A program made the position numbers and the translations under genes. The notes beneath the pieces are model-generated. The model saw only the letters and a program-made list of their open reading frames with translations, ran no database searches and was not told the origin of the DNA. A stretch of 64,000 nucleotides of DNA from Myxococcus xanthus. GTDB taxonomy: Bacteria; Myxococcota; Myxococcia; Myxococcales; Myxococcaceae. Position 1 is the first letter of the stretch; each line of letters starts with the position of its first letter. The stretch is from the NCBI RefSeq assembly GCF_006402735.1, contig NZ_CP017174.1, positions 3,041,001 to 3,105,000 of the forward strand. Reading direction: 5' to 3'. Positions 17,390 through 26,373 of this stretch are shown here, one piece after another.

Positions 17390-18955
17390 TCACCCGGTGC
17401 CCACCACGGAGTCGATGGCAGCGGTGTTCGTCACCACCGAGCCCTGCTCACGCAGCGCCTTGAGGAAGGACTCCGTCAGTTCAATCTGCTTGGCCTGACG
17501 GGCCTGGGTGCGCAGCTCCTCCTTGCGCTTCTCGAAGCCCTCGGCGTCCGGCTTCTGGCGCTCCACCACCTGCGCCACCACGAAGCCCTCACCCATGGGG
17601 AACACGCTGTCGAGCGGCTGCGGGGCGCTGACGGCGAAGGCCGCCTTCACCAGTTCGGGCGCGGGGCCCAGGTGCGGCACCGCCTCACCCTCGGCGGTGA
17701 AGCTGTCCGTCTCCACGGCCTCCGGGCGCGTCTCCGTCTCGAAGCGCAGCAGCGCGGGCTGCTCCTTCTCCGGCGGGAAGAGCGTCTTCAGGCCCTGGCC
17801 CGACTTGACGGAGGCCAGCGCCTTCTCCGCCTCGGCGCGGGCCTGCTGCTTGGCGCGGTCCTGCTTGTAGAGCGTGGTGGCAATCTCGTCCTGGACGTCC
17901 TCGAGCTTCTTGTCCTGGGCGGCTTGCTTCTCATCCACCTTCACCAGGTGCACGCCGAACTTCGTCTCCACCGGCTGCGTCACCTCGCCCTGCTTCAGCG
18001 CGAAGGCCGCGTCCGCCAGCGCCGGCTCCCAGCTGCCGCGCTCCACCCAGCCCAGGTCGCCACCGCGCGTCTTGCTGCCCGGGTCCTCGCTGCTGTCACG
18101 CGCCACCTGGGCGAAGTCCTTGCCGCCCTCGATTTCCTTGCGCAGCGCCTGCGCCTTCTCCAGGGCCGCCTTCTTCTGGTCGGCGGTGGCCTCCGGGGGC
18201 AGCTTCACCAGCACCTGCCGCGCACGGATGCGCTCCGGCTGCTGGTACACGAAGCGGTTGGCCTCGAAGTACTCCTTGATCTCCTTCTCGTGCGCCTTCT
18301 TCCACTCGGCCAGCTGCGCCGCCGTGGGGTTGGGGACCTTGTCGGCGTACATGGCCGGCAGGAAGCGCGCGAAGACGACCTTCGCCTGGTTGCCTTCCTT
18401 CTCGAAGCGGGCGCGGACCTCGTCGTCCGACACCACCGCGTTGGCGCGCACCACGCCCATCATCTTCTGGGCCGCCAGCTGCCGGCGCAGCTCCAACTCG
18501 AAGTCCTGCGGGGTCTTCCGGTAGAAGTCGCGCAGCACCTGCTGGTAGCGCTCGAAGTCGAACTGGCCATCCTTCTGGAAGTCCGCGTTCTGGTGGATGA
18601 GCTTGCGCAGCTCTTCGTCGGACGGGTTGATGCCGTGGCGCTCGGCCGCCTGGGCCAGCAGCTCCGTGTTCACCAACCGGTCGAGCACCTGGTTGTGCAT
18701 GCCGAACTGGCGGGCGAGCGACTCGGGCACCGGGCTGCCCTGGGAGCGCAGGAAGCTCATCTGCTGGGCCCAGGCCGCCGCGAAGTCACGCAGCGGGATT
18801 TCCTTGCCGTTCACCGAGGCCACCGAACCGGGCGCCGTCGCCCCACCCGTGGCGCCGAAGCCAGTACTGCCCGGGCCGAACTGGAGCGTGAACACCACCG
18901 CGATGCCGATGATGAACAGGAGCGAGGCAACCTTCCGGGGATTCAGACCGTCCAT
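17390..18955 (-). CDS. PpiD/SurA-like peptidyl-prolyl isomerase, membrane-anchored
   Basis: The 521-residue protein has one N-terminal membrane anchor (VASLLFIIGIAVVFTLQFG) and a SurA-N-like chaperone region (LLAQAAERHGINPSDEELR). A parvulin-type PPIC domain follows (RARQVLVKLPPEATADQKK, GDLGWVERGSWEPAL, KFGVHLVKVDEKQ), then a C-terminal region. The topology is that of PpiD, a periplasmic folding factor held in the inner membrane. A GTG at 18964 is possible, but the ATG at 18955 has AGAAG eight bases upstream. It is divergent from the mreC operon. Confidence 0.9.
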   Translation of the reverse strand: MDGLNPRKVASLLFIIGIAVVFTLQFGPGSTGFGATGGATAPGSVASVNGKEIPLRDFAAAWAQQMSFLRSQGSPVPESLARQFGMHNQVLDRLVNTELLAQAAERHGINPSDEELRKLIHQNADFQKDGQFDFERYQQVLRDFYRKTPQDFELELRRQLAAQKMMGVVRANAVVSDDEVRARFEKEGNQAKVVFARFLPAMYADKVPNPTAAQLAEWKKAHEKEIKEYFEANRFVYQQPERIRARQVLVKLPPEATADQKKAALEKAQALRKEIEGGKDFAQVARDSSEDPGSKTRGGDLGWVERGSWEPALADAAFALKQGEVTQPVETKFGVHLVKVDEKQAAQDKKLEDVQDEIATTLYKQDRAKQQARAEAEKALASVKSGQGLKTLFPPEKEQPALLRFETETRPEAVETDSFTAEGEAVPHLGPAPELVKAAFAVSAPQPLDSVFPMGEGFVVAQVVERQKPDAEGFEKRKEELRTQARQAKQIELTESFLKALREQGSVVTNTAAIDSVVGTG

Positions 18956-19072
18956 TGTCGTCACTTCTGGGGCAAACGCGCCGAGAAAAGCCGTGCGGAA
19001 GGACTCGCGACGCGGTGTTGTTGGTAGCCCGGCCGGTGGGTGGTGGACCAGGAACCGCCCCCCATGCAGGCC

Positions 19073-19102
19073 TTGACTGCCTAGGACAACGCACCGGAAA
19101 AT
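19073..19102 (+). promoter_or_regulatory. Candidate promoter of the mre operon
   Basis: TTGACT at 19073-19078 and GAAAAT at 19097-19102 are 18 bases apart and lie 65 bases before the mreC start. The -35 match is good and the -10 moderate. Confidence 0.4.
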
Positions 19103-19166
19103 GCAAGCGATTTAGAGCCCTTAGCCAGCCCCTGCTCCCCCATTACACCCCCGGAAACTCCTGCCT

Positions 19167-20027
19167 GTGTGGTCGCTCCTGAAGCGGTACTACCGCCCCC
19201 TCATCGTGGGCTTTCTGCTCCTTTCGCCGCTCGTGGCCTTCCTGCTCGGTGGCCGGAAGGGCAGGGAACCCAACTTCGTCGACCGGGCGATCATCGCCGT
19301 GGCGTCCCCCGTGCAACAGGGGCTGACGTCCGTCATTGAGGGCGGGGTGGCTGGGGTCCAGAACTACCTGGACCTCCGGGGCGTGCGGCAGGAGAATGAC
19401 GCGTTGCGGCTGGAGAACCTCCAGCTGCGCGCGGCGGTGCAGTCCCTGGGGGAGTCGCGGATGGAGAACGAGCGGCTGCGCAAGCTGCTCAACTACGCGG
19501 AGGCCGAGCCCGGGCCGGAAATCCCCGCGCGGGTGGTGGGCGTCAATCCGGTGGCGAAGCTGCTGTCGGTCCGCATCAGCAGTGGTGAGCAGCAGGGCGT
19601 GTTTCGCGGCATGTCCGTGGTGACGCCGGACGGAATCGTGGGACAGGTCATCCGGGCGACGGGCGGGTATGCGGATGTGGCGCTGGTGACGGACCCGCAG
19701 AGCCGGGTGGCGGTGCGTGTGCAGCGCTCGCGGGCCCGGGGCACGGCGGCGGGAACGGGAGGCGGGCCCCTGAAGTTGGAGAACATGCTGCGCACCGAGG
19801 ATGTCGAGGACGGTGACCTCATCATCACCGCGGGCACGGACGGCATCTATCCTCCCGGCGTGGTAGTGGGACGCGTGACGAACCTGGAGAAGAAGGAGCA
19901 CGGCATGTTCCAGGGCGCGGACATCGTTCCGGCGGTGGATACGAGCAAGCTGGAAGAGGTGTTGGTGGTGGGCAGCCCCTACAGCGCCATGGCGCCGGGC
20001 AGCACCGCGGAGGGCGCGTCGAAATGA
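19167..20027 (+). CDS. mreC: Rod shape-determining protein MreC
   Basis: MreC is a periplasmic scaffold of the elongation complex that links MreB to peptidoglycan synthesis. The 286-residue protein has one N-terminal membrane segment (PLIVGFLLLSPLVAFLLGG), a coiled coil (about residues 70-110, LRLENLQLRAAVQSL) and the beta-barrel domains (ARVVGVNPVAKLLSVRI, GMSVVTPDGIVGQVI). The start codon is GTG at 19167, with only a weak ribosome-binding sequence. It overlaps mreD by 4 bases and heads mreC-mreD-mrdA-rodA. No mreB is in the window. Confidence 0.95.
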   Translation: MWSLLKRYYRPLIVGFLLLSPLVAFLLGGRKGREPNFVDRAIIAVASPVQQGLTSVIEGGVAGVQNYLDLRGVRQENDALRLENLQLRAAVQSLGESRMENERLRKLLNYAEAEPGPEIPARVVGVNPVAKLLSVRISSGEQQGVFRGMSVVTPDGIVGQVIRATGGYADVALVTDPQSRVAVRVQRSRARGTAAGTGGGPLKLENMLRTEDVEDGDLIITAGTDGIYPPGVVVGRVTNLEKKEHGMFQGADIVPAVDTSKLEEVLVVGSPYSAMAPGSTAEGASK

Positions 20028-20524
20028 AGTTCCTGGTGTCTGTTGCACTGGCGCTGGCGTTGCTCACGCTGGAATCGGTCCTGGTGAAGCAGGCGGGCCT
20101 GGAGCTCGGCCGGATTGACGTCACCGTGGTGCTGGTGGCGTTCCTGGCCTTGCGGGCCTCGCTGCTCGAAGGGACCTTCTCCGCCTTCTCGGTGGGATAT
20201 CTGCTCGACCTGATGAGCGGGCAGCCCACCTGGCTCTACACCTTCCTGGCTGTGTTCATCTTCCTGGTGGGAAGGCTGGTGCCGACCTTCGTGGAAGTCC
20301 GGGGCCCGCTGGCCTTCGCCTTGTTCGCCATGGGCGCGGACGTGGGCCATTCGCTGCTGGCCACCTTCTTCACCTGGCTGACGGTGAAGGACGACGGTCC
20401 GGGCTCGCAGCTGGCGGAGATGCCGCTGCAGGTGGCGCTCACGGGCATCGCGGCGCTGGCGCTCTACCCGTTGCTGCGGCGCTTCGAGGCGTCTCAGGAG
20501 CGGCCCGCGGGGTTGCTGCGGTGA
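20024..20524 (+). CDS. mreD: Rod shape-determining protein MreD
   Basis: The 166-residue integral membrane protein has about five hydrophobic segments (from FLVSVALALALLTLESVLV to ALTGIAALALYPLL). It has the usual size and position of MreD between mreC and the PBP2 gene. MreD works with MreC and RodA in cell elongation. It overlaps both neighbours by 4 bases, so translation is likely coupled. Sequence conservation in this family is low and the call relies on context as well as topology. Confidence 0.9.
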   Translation: MKFLVSVALALALLTLESVLVKQAGLELGRIDVTVVLVAFLALRASLLEGTFSAFSVGYLLDLMSGQPTWLYTFLAVFIFLVGRLVPTFVEVRGPLAFALFAMGADVGHSLLATFFTWLTVKDDGPGSQLAEMPLQVALTGIAALALYPLLRRFEASQERPAGLLR

Positions 20525-22560
20525 CGCCACCCACCTTGGGCAACACGACGCCGGGGCGCGAGCTCAAGCGGCGCTTCCTGTGGCTGGGCCTGGCCATGGT
20601 GGCGGGCCTGGGGCTGATTTCCATCCAGCTCTACCGGCTGCAAATCACCCGGGGCGAGGAGTACGCCGCCAAGAGCGTGGCCAACTTCGTCAAGGAGGTG
20701 CGGCTGCGCGCCGACCGCGGCGTCATCAAGGACGCGCGAGGCACCATCCTGGTGGACAGCCGTCCGTCCTTCGACGCCTTCATCACCCCGGCCTTCTGCA
20801 CCGACTGCTACGAGCAGGTCATCCCCCGCCTGGCGGAGCTGCTCCAGTGGGACCCGGACCAGCGCAAGAAGGTGGAGGACATGGTGCGCATGGGGCGGCG
20901 CAACGCCCCCTTCCAGCCGGTGCCGGTGCGCGTGGACCTGTCGCGCGACGAGTACGACCGGCTGGCCGCGCGCCGCGACATCCTGGACGGCGTGGAGGTG
21001 GCGCCCGTGCCGCACCGGCACTACCGCACCAACTCCGTGCTGTCGCACGTGCTGGGCTACATGAATGAAATCACCCAGGAGGAGCTGGAGCGCCTCAATG
21101 GCGACGGCGCCCGCTATGCCCTGGGGGACTACATTGGCCGGCGCGGGCTGGAGCGCTACTTCGAGCAGCGGCTGCGTGGCACCGACGGTGTGCGCAAGGA
21201 AGTGGTGAACGCGCGCGGGCAGACCATTGAAGAGCTGAACGACAAGCTGGGCGACAACGCCGTGGTGTCGCCGCGTCCGGGCAGCAACCTGGTGCTGTCC
21301 CTCGACATGCGGCTGCAGGAGGAGGCGGAGCGGGCCTTCCCCGGCGTGACGGGCGCGGTGGTCGCCATTGACGTCAACACGGGCTTCATCCGCGCGCTGG
21401 TGTCGCGCCCGGGCTTCGACCCCAACCTGCTCACCGGCCGCGTGACGCCCGCGCAGATGGCGCTCCTGTCGAGAGATCCGCTGGACCCGATGATCAACCG
21501 CGTGGCCGCCGAGCACTACAGCCCGGGCTCCACCTTCAAGGTCGTCACCGCGCTGGCCGCGTTCAAGTCCGGCGCCTTCCGCCCGGAGACGGTGGTGAAC
21601 TGCCCCGGTGGTTACCGCCTGGGCGCGCGCACCTGGCGTTGCCACAGGGACGCCGGACACGGGCTCGTGGATGGCTTCACGGCGATGAAGTCGTCGTGCG
21701 ACACCTGGTACTACAAGGTGGCGGACACCATCGGCCTGGACCCCATTGGAGAGATGGGCAAGGCCCTGGGCCTGGGCAGCCCCACGGGCGTCAACGTGGT
21801 GGCCGAGGTCCCGGGCATCATGCCGACCAGCGCCTACCACGACAAGGCGTCGCCCGGCGGCTACACCAAGGGCATGGCGCTCAACAGCTCCATTGGCCAG
21901 GGCGACAACAACGTCACGCCGCTCCAGTTGGCGCTGGTGTACGCGGCCATCGCCAACGGCGGCACGCTCTACAAGCCGCAGATGGTGAACCGTCTGGAGG
22001 ACCTGGACGGGCAGACCATCGAGTCGTTCCAGCCGGAGGTGGTGCGCAAGGTGGACCTGCCGCCCGCGCACCTCAAGGCGGTGGTGGAGAGCCTGGTGAT
22101 GGTGGCACACGAGCCGGGCGGTACCGCCTATCGCGCGCGCATGAATCACATGCGGGACAAGGACATCCTGGTGGCGTCCAAGACGGGCACCGCGCAGGTG
22201 GCCCGCCTGGGGGCAATCCGCCTGCGGACGCACCAGATGAGCTACTTCGAGCGCGACCACGCCTGGTACGCGGGCTTCGCGCCGGCGGACAAGCCGGAGC
22301 TGGTCATCGTCGTGCTCAACGAGCACGGCGGCCACGGCGGTTCGGACGCGGCGCCCACCGCGATGGCGGTGTTCCAGAAGTACTTCGATTTGAAGAAGCT
22401 GGACGCCACGGCTCCGCCGCCGCGTCCCAATCAGCCCTACACGCCGTCCTCCGTGACGCGCGCGCCCTCAGCCGACGAGGCGGCGCTGACGCGAAGGGTA
22501 CGGCCACCGGCCCGGCTTCCGGGCGATGAAGAGGACCGCACGCGTGCAACTGCGGATTGA
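20521..22560 (+). CDS. mrdA: Penicillin-binding protein 2 (elongation transpeptidase)
   Basis: This class B penicillin-binding protein cross-links peptidoglycan during side-wall growth together with RodA. The 679-residue protein has an N-terminal membrane anchor (LGLAMVAGLGLISIQLY), a dimerisation/pedestal domain and a transpeptidase domain. The catalytic SxxK motif is STFK at residues 337-340, followed by the SCD triad of PBP2 proteins (KSSCDTWYY) and KTG (SKTGTAQV). The start is GTG at 20521, overlapping the mreD stop. The 3' end overlaps rodA by 35 bases. A Pro-rich tail (PPPRPNQPYTPSS) extends past the catalytic domain. Confidence 0.95.
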   Translation: MTPPTLGNTTPGRELKRRFLWLGLAMVAGLGLISIQLYRLQITRGEEYAAKSVANFVKEVRLRADRGVIKDARGTILVDSRPSFDAFITPAFCTDCYEQVIPRLAELLQWDPDQRKKVEDMVRMGRRNAPFQPVPVRVDLSRDEYDRLAARRDILDGVEVAPVPHRHYRTNSVLSHVLGYMNEITQEELERLNGDGARYALGDYIGRRGLERYFEQRLRGTDGVRKEVVNARGQTIEELNDKLGDNAVVSPRPGSNLVLSLDMRLQEEAERAFPGVTGAVVAIDVNTGFIRALVSRPGFDPNLLTGRVTPAQMALLSRDPLDPMINRVAAEHYSPGSTFKVVTALAAFKSGAFRPETVVNCPGGYRLGARTWRCHRDAGHGLVDGFTAMKSSCDTWYYKVADTIGLDPIGEMGKALGLGSPTGVNVVAEVPGIMPTSAYHDKASPGGYTKGMALNSSIGQGDNNVTPLQLALVYAAIANGGTLYKPQMVNRLEDLDGQTIESFQPEVVRKVDLPPAHLKAVVESLVMVAHEPGGTAYRARMNHMRDKDILVASKTGTAQVARLGAIRLRTHQMSYFERDHAWYAGFAPADKPELVIVVLNEHGGHGGSDAAPTAMAVFQKYFDLKKLDATAPPPRPNQPYTPSSVTRAPSADEAALTRRVRPPARLPGDEEDRTRATAD

Positions 22561-23695
22561 GCGCCGGATGGTGCCCCACATCCCCTGGGGCCTCATCTTC
22601 TCCGTGCTGGCGGTGTGCGGGCTGGGCATCTGGAACCTCGCCTCGGCGTCACGGCCGCCGCACTCGCCCGTCTGGGGCTCGCAGATGGGCTACCTGGGCA
22701 TCAGCATGGTCGCCGTGCTGGTGGTGTGCCTGGTGGACTACCGGTGGATTCAGCGCATGGCGCTGCCCATCTATGCGGGCAACATCCTGCTGCTCATCGC
22801 GCTGCGCTTCTTCGGCCACACGGCCAAGGGCGCGGAGAGCTGGTTCGTCATCGGCCCGTTCCGCATGCAGCCCGCGGAGTTCATGAAGATTGGCGTCGTG
22901 CTGATGCTGGCCAAGGTCTACCACGACGACTTCCAGCCCAATGCGCCCTCCTACAGCCTGACGCGGCTGTGGAAGCCGGTGCTCGTCGTCTTCGTGCCCT
23001 TCGCGCTCGTGCTGGTTCAGCCGGACCTGGGCACCGCGCTGATGATTGGCCTGTCGTCGCTCACCATCATCCTCTTCGGGAAGGTGCGCTGGTATCTGGT
23101 GGCCACGCTGGTGGCGGGCGTGTTCGCCGCGGGCATCGTCATCTGGAACGACTACATCCGCGACGTGCCGGAGCCTCGGCCCACCATCGTCCGGCACCAC
23201 CTGAAGAAGCACCAGAGCCAGCGCATCTCCGGCTGGCTGGACCCCGAGGCGGACCTGCGCGGCAGCGGCTATCACGCGGCGCAGTCGAAAATCGCGGTGG
23301 GCAGCGGCGGCGTGTCCGGCAAGGGCTGGCGCGAGGGCACCCAGACGGGCCTGCGCTTCCTGCCCGAGCAGCACACCGACTTCATCTTCTCCGTGTGGGC
23401 GGAGGAGCATGGCTTCGTCATGTGCATCGTCCTGCTCGTGCTCTATGGCGCCATCTTCATCTTCGGCCTGGGCGTGGGGTTCAACGCGCGCGACAGGTTC
23501 GGCGCCTTCGTCGCGGTGGGCGTCGTGGCGATGCTCTTCTGGCAGGTGTTCGAGAACATCGGCATGGTGATTGGCCTGCTGCCGGTGACGGGAATCACCC
23601 TGCCGTTGATGAGTTATGGCGGCTCATCCCTGCTTTCCGTGATGCTCAGCATCGGCTTGCTGGTGAACATCAGCATGCGCCGTCACATGTTCTGA
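22526..23695 (+). CDS. rodA: Rod shape-determining protein RodA (SEDS glycosyltransferase)
   Basis: RodA polymerises lipid II glycan strands during cell elongation. The 389-residue protein has about ten membrane segments and SEDS-family sequences such as AKGAESWFVIGPFRMQPAEF and LVQPDLGTALM, plus QSKIAVGSGGVSGKGW. The conserved C-terminal LPVTGITLPLMSYGGSSL is also present. It starts inside the 3' end of mrdA (35-base overlap); a GTG at 22541 is an alternative start. It is the last gene of the elongation operon. Confidence 0.96.
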   Translation: MKRTARVQLRIERRMVPHIPWGLIFSVLAVCGLGIWNLASASRPPHSPVWGSQMGYLGISMVAVLVVCLVDYRWIQRMALPIYAGNILLLIALRFFGHTAKGAESWFVIGPFRMQPAEFMKIGVVLMLAKVYHDDFQPNAPSYSLTRLWKPVLVVFVPFALVLVQPDLGTALMIGLSSLTIILFGKVRWYLVATLVAGVFAAGIVIWNDYIRDVPEPRPTIVRHHLKKHQSQRISGWLDPEADLRGSGYHAAQSKIAVGSGGVSGKGWREGTQTGLRFLPEQHTDFIFSVWAEEHGFVMCIVLLVLYGAIFIFGLGVGFNARDRFGAFVAVGVVAMLFWQVFENIGMVIGLLPVTGITLPLMSYGGSSLLSVMLSIGLLVNISMRRHMF

Positions 23696-23821
23696 GAATT
23701 TCCGGATTTATCCTCGCGAGACGGGCGCAAGCGTTTCTCGGCGCGCGGCATGGGGTGGTGTATGAATCACCCCACCAACGCACGTGGAGGGCGAGTCCTC
23801 CCGGGCAGATGAGGACGCGTC

Positions 23822-24511
23822 ATGCAGAGGAAGGGTGGCCAGAAGGCAGTCGGGAGCACGCGGGTGGAGGCGCCGGTGCGAGCGCCCGCGCGAGCGCCAG
23901 CGCAGGCCGCGGCGCCGGTGAAGGAGGTCCGCCCCGCGGTGGTTCCGGCGCGTCCTGGTGGCAACGTGGCGGCGGTGAGCCCCGAGCCGAGGCCGACCTT
24001 CTCGCCGTTGATTGAGATGAATCAGGGCGAGGCGGAGCACCGTCACTTTCCCCGCGCCCAGCTCGCCACGCGCTTCGAGGTGTGGGTGGATGACGAGGCG
24101 GGCGAGCGTCGCTTCGAGGCGAGCCTCGTGTCCGTCAACGTCAGCGTCAGCGGGGCGTTCCTGGAGAGCACCTTCTATCTGCCGCTGGGCACCGTGCTGG
24201 GCGTGAGCTTCGCGCTGGAGCCGGGCGCCGCGCCCGTGCAGGCGCGCGCGGAAATCGTGCGGGAGGAGCGGGGGAACGGGCCGGAGGGCCGCAGCGGCTT
24301 TGGCGTGCGCTTCCTCGACTTCAGCGGTCAGACAGAGGTGGCACTGGCGCGGCTCTTCGTGGGGATGCGGCTGCGGGCCTTCGCGGAGGACTATCTCAAG
24401 TCCCAGCGGGCTCGCTCCCTGCCCAACGAGGTGGAGCGGGTGGTGGACGTGCTGGCGGCCTGGGAGCTGCTCAAGGCGACGTCGTCCGTTTCCGACCCTT
24501 GGCAGGGCTGA
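23822..24511 (+). CDS. PilZ domain protein (TIGR02266-like)
   Basis: The 229-residue protein has a basic, Ala/Pro-rich N-terminal linker of about 60 residues followed by one PilZ domain. The cyclic di-GMP binding residues look intact: RxxxR as RHFPR and NxSxxG as NVSVSG, followed by the FGVRFLDFS strand. This resembles the PilZ paralogue family expanded in Myxococcus (TIGR02266). A C-terminal helical stretch ends the protein. It is 126 bases downstream of rodA and probably a separate unit. A second c-di-GMP gene, the GGDEF protein, lies 6.5 kb upstream; any link is unproven. Confidence 0.85.
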   Translation: MQRKGGQKAVGSTRVEAPVRAPARAPAQAAAPVKEVRPAVVPARPGGNVAAVSPEPRPTFSPLIEMNQGEAEHRHFPRAQLATRFEVWVDDEAGERRFEASLVSVNVSVSGAFLESTFYLPLGTVLGVSFALEPGAAPVQARAEIVREERGNGPEGRSGFGVRFLDFSGQTEVALARLFVGMRLRAFAEDYLKSQRARSLPNEVERVVDVLAAWELLKATSSVSDPWQG

Positions 24512-24566
24512 TGCGTTGGACCGGTCATCGCCCAGGGCCGTGGGCGGGTGTCCGGTGTGCAGGCAC

Positions 24567-24902
24567 TCAGGCCGACTTGCTGCCCGAAATCTGGCGGCGG
24601 CGTTCGGCCTGGTAGTGCGCGGAGCACAGACCCTTCGAGCGCTGCTCGCGAGTACAGCCCTCCATGGTGCAGCGGCGATCCAGTGAAACCAGGCTGGCGC
24701 CCGCCATCACCTTCGGCGGACGGCCGCGGCGCCGGCCCGCGGTGAGCGCGGTGGAGCTGGGCGAGGTGCTCCCCAGCCTGGGCATCCCGTCGTTGAGCGC
24801 GCGCAGCATGCCGCGTCCAATGGCGTCTCCCAATGCTTCGGCCCAGTTCACCATGGCCGGCGTCAGCGGGACGGTGGACAATTCTTTGCGTGGACGTGCC
24901 AT
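24567..24902 (-). CDS. Small protein with AT-hook motif and Cys/His cluster
   Basis: The 111-residue basic protein has a helical N-terminal part (MVNWAEALGDAIGRGML) and a classical AT-hook core (RRRGRPPK, about residues 57-64). A C-terminal Cys/His cluster follows (CTMEGCTREQRSKGLCSAHY), which could bind one zinc ion. AT hooks bind the minor groove of AT-rich DNA, so a DNA-binding role is likely. Similar small proteins are seen in myxobacterial genomes, to my recollection, under uninformative names. The start has GGAG upstream and a strong candidate promoter at 24951-24980. Confidence 0.75.
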   Translation of the reverse strand: MARPRKELSTVPLTPAMVNWAEALGDAIGRGMLRALNDGMPRLGSTSPSSTALTAGRRRGRPPKVMAGASLVSLDRRCTMEGCTREQRSKGLCSAHYQAERRRQISGSKSA

Positions 24903-24950
24903 GAATACTCCAAGTGAAAACAGTCAGCCAACACAGACACTGCTATGTGC

Positions 24951-24980
24951 CTATTTGGCGGTTGAAGTCATCGCTGTCAA
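24951..24980 (-). promoter_or_regulatory. Candidate promoter of the AT-hook gene
   Basis: On the minus strand a perfect TTGACA (24980-24975) is followed after 18 bases by AAATAG (24956-24951), about 50 bases before the start at 24902. The -35 is consensus, the -10 weak. The region is markedly AT-rich compared with its surroundings. Confidence 0.45.
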
Positions 24981-25001
24981 TACAACCTTGGAGGGTCTGT
25001 C

Positions 25002-25781
25002 TTGACTCGTAAACGATCTCAGAAAATTGATGACAAGACTGCAAATGGATACGTATTTCCCGTATGTCCTCACGGCACTGTGACACTCGCAGCGGTCGAC
25101 CCGTCTGTCTCGGCGGGTGAACACGCGAAATATGAGAAGACGCTCAAAACGCTCCAGGAGCGCGTCTTCGAGCTGCAGATCCAGAACTACCTGGCGGGGC
25201 GGAAGGCCGTCATCGTCTTCGAGGGCTGGGACGCCTCCGGCAAGGGCGGCGCCATTCGCAGGCTCACCACGCTGATGGACCCGCGCGGTTACAAGGTCTG
25301 GCCCATCTCCTCGCCGTCAGAGGACGAGCGCAGACACCATTACCTGTGGCGCTTCTGGCGCAAGACGCCGGGCGCGGGCGAGGTCTGCATGTTCGACCGG
25401 AGCTGGTACGGCCGGGTGCTGGTGGAGCGGGTAGAGGGCTTCGCGAAGCCGGCGGAATGGCGGCGCGCCTACGATGAAATCAATGCTTTTGAACACATGC
25501 TCACCGCGGACGGTGTGCGGATGGTGAAGTTCTTCATCCACATCGACAAGAAGACGCAGCTGCAGCGGTTTCGCGAGCGCGAGGCGGACCCGGCCAAGCG
25601 CTACAAGCTGGGGCCCGAGGACTGGCGGAACCGGGCGAAGTGGAAGAAGTACGAAGCGGCCATCCAGGAGATGCTGGACCGCACGCACCGCCCCGACGCG
25701 CCGTGGCACGTGGTGCCAGGGAACGACAAGCGCTACTCGCGGCTGGAGGTGCTCCGCCGCTGCGTGGAGTTGCTGGGCTGA
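25002..25781 (+). CDS. PPK2-family polyphosphate:nucleotide kinase
   Basis: The 259-residue protein is a single-domain PPK2 enzyme, which transfers phosphate between polyphosphate and nucleotides. The P-loop is GWDASGKGG, followed by the lid region RRHHYLWRFWRKTP. FDRSWYGRVLVERVEG is a strong family signature, as is EDWRNRAKWKKYE. Whether it prefers AMP, ADP or GDP cannot be told from motifs here. The start appears to be TTG at 25002, with GGAGGG seven bases upstream; no in-frame ATG occurs before the conserved domain. The first 25 codons are unusually AT-rich for this genome. Confidence 0.92.
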   Translation: MTRKRSQKIDDKTANGYVFPVCPHGTVTLAAVDPSVSAGEHAKYEKTLKTLQERVFELQIQNYLAGRKAVIVFEGWDASGKGGAIRRLTTLMDPRGYKVWPISSPSEDERRHHYLWRFWRKTPGAGEVCMFDRSWYGRVLVERVEGFAKPAEWRRAYDEINAFEHMLTADGVRMVKFFIHIDKKTQLQRFREREADPAKRYKLGPEDWRNRAKWKKYEAAIQEMLDRTHRPDAPWHVVPGNDKRYSRLEVLRRCVELLG

Positions 25782-25792
25782 GACAGGAGGAG

Positions 25793-25809
25793 GCGCACGG
25801 GTGGTGCGC
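25793..25809. terminator. Possible hairpin terminator between convergent genes
   Basis: GCGCAC at 25793-25798 pairs with GTGCGC at 25804-25809 between the PPK2 and thioredoxin genes. The stem is short and no T-run follows, so this is tentative. Confidence 0.3.
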
Positions 25810-25859
25810 GGAAGAGCAGCAGGGCTCTCTCGCGCGTCCGACCCCGCAGTGCGGCGAGT

Positions 25860-26192
25860 CTACGTCAGGGCCTTCTTCACCGCCTCTTCGATGCGGGCCT
25901 TGGGCACCGCGCCGACAATCTGCTCCACCACGCGGCCGCCCTTGAACAGGAGCAGGGTGGGGATGGAGCGGATGCCGTACTCCTGCGGCGTGTCCTGGTT
26001 CTCATCGATGTTGAGCTTGGCGAACTTCACCTGCCCCTTGTACTGCGAGGCCAGCGCTTCGATGGAGGGCGCGATGGCGCGGCACGGCGCGCACCACGTC
26101 GCCCAGAAATCCACCAGCACGGGCTCCTGGGAGTCCAGGACCTGCTGCTTGAAGTCGCCATCCCCGATGTTCGTCACGTCCGCGCCTGCCAT
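25860..26192 (-). CDS. trxA: Thioredoxin with CAPC active site
   Basis: The 110-residue cytosolic protein has the thioredoxin fold and size. The redox motif is WCAPC (C34 and C37) rather than the usual WCGPC. The conserved cis-proline loop is IRSIPTLLLF, and DFWATW precedes the active site. The ATG at 26192 follows GAGGAGACACC. It reduces protein disulfides with thioredoxin reductase, which is not in this window. The Gly-to-Ala change occurs in some genuine thioredoxins and may shift redox potential. The genome may encode others, so the symbol denotes family. Confidence 0.92.
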   Translation of the reverse strand: MAGADVTNIGDGDFKQQVLDSQEPVLVDFWATWCAPCRAIAPSIEALASQYKGQVKFAKLNIDENQDTPQEYGIRSIPTLLLFKGGRVVEQIVGAVPKARIEEAVKKALT

Positions 26193-26373
26193 GGTGTCTC
26201 CTCGTGCCCTGTCCGGGCACCGCCGTCGCGTGTAGTACGCGTCCGGTGGGCCTGCAAGGATCGGCCGGCCATCAGCCAATCTGGCGGCTCAGATGCGGAT
26301 GGATGGCGCCTGTTTCAACCATTTCCCCCAAGCGTTCCCCCAGGGGAGGGGTGGCTGGTGTAAGCTGGAAGGC

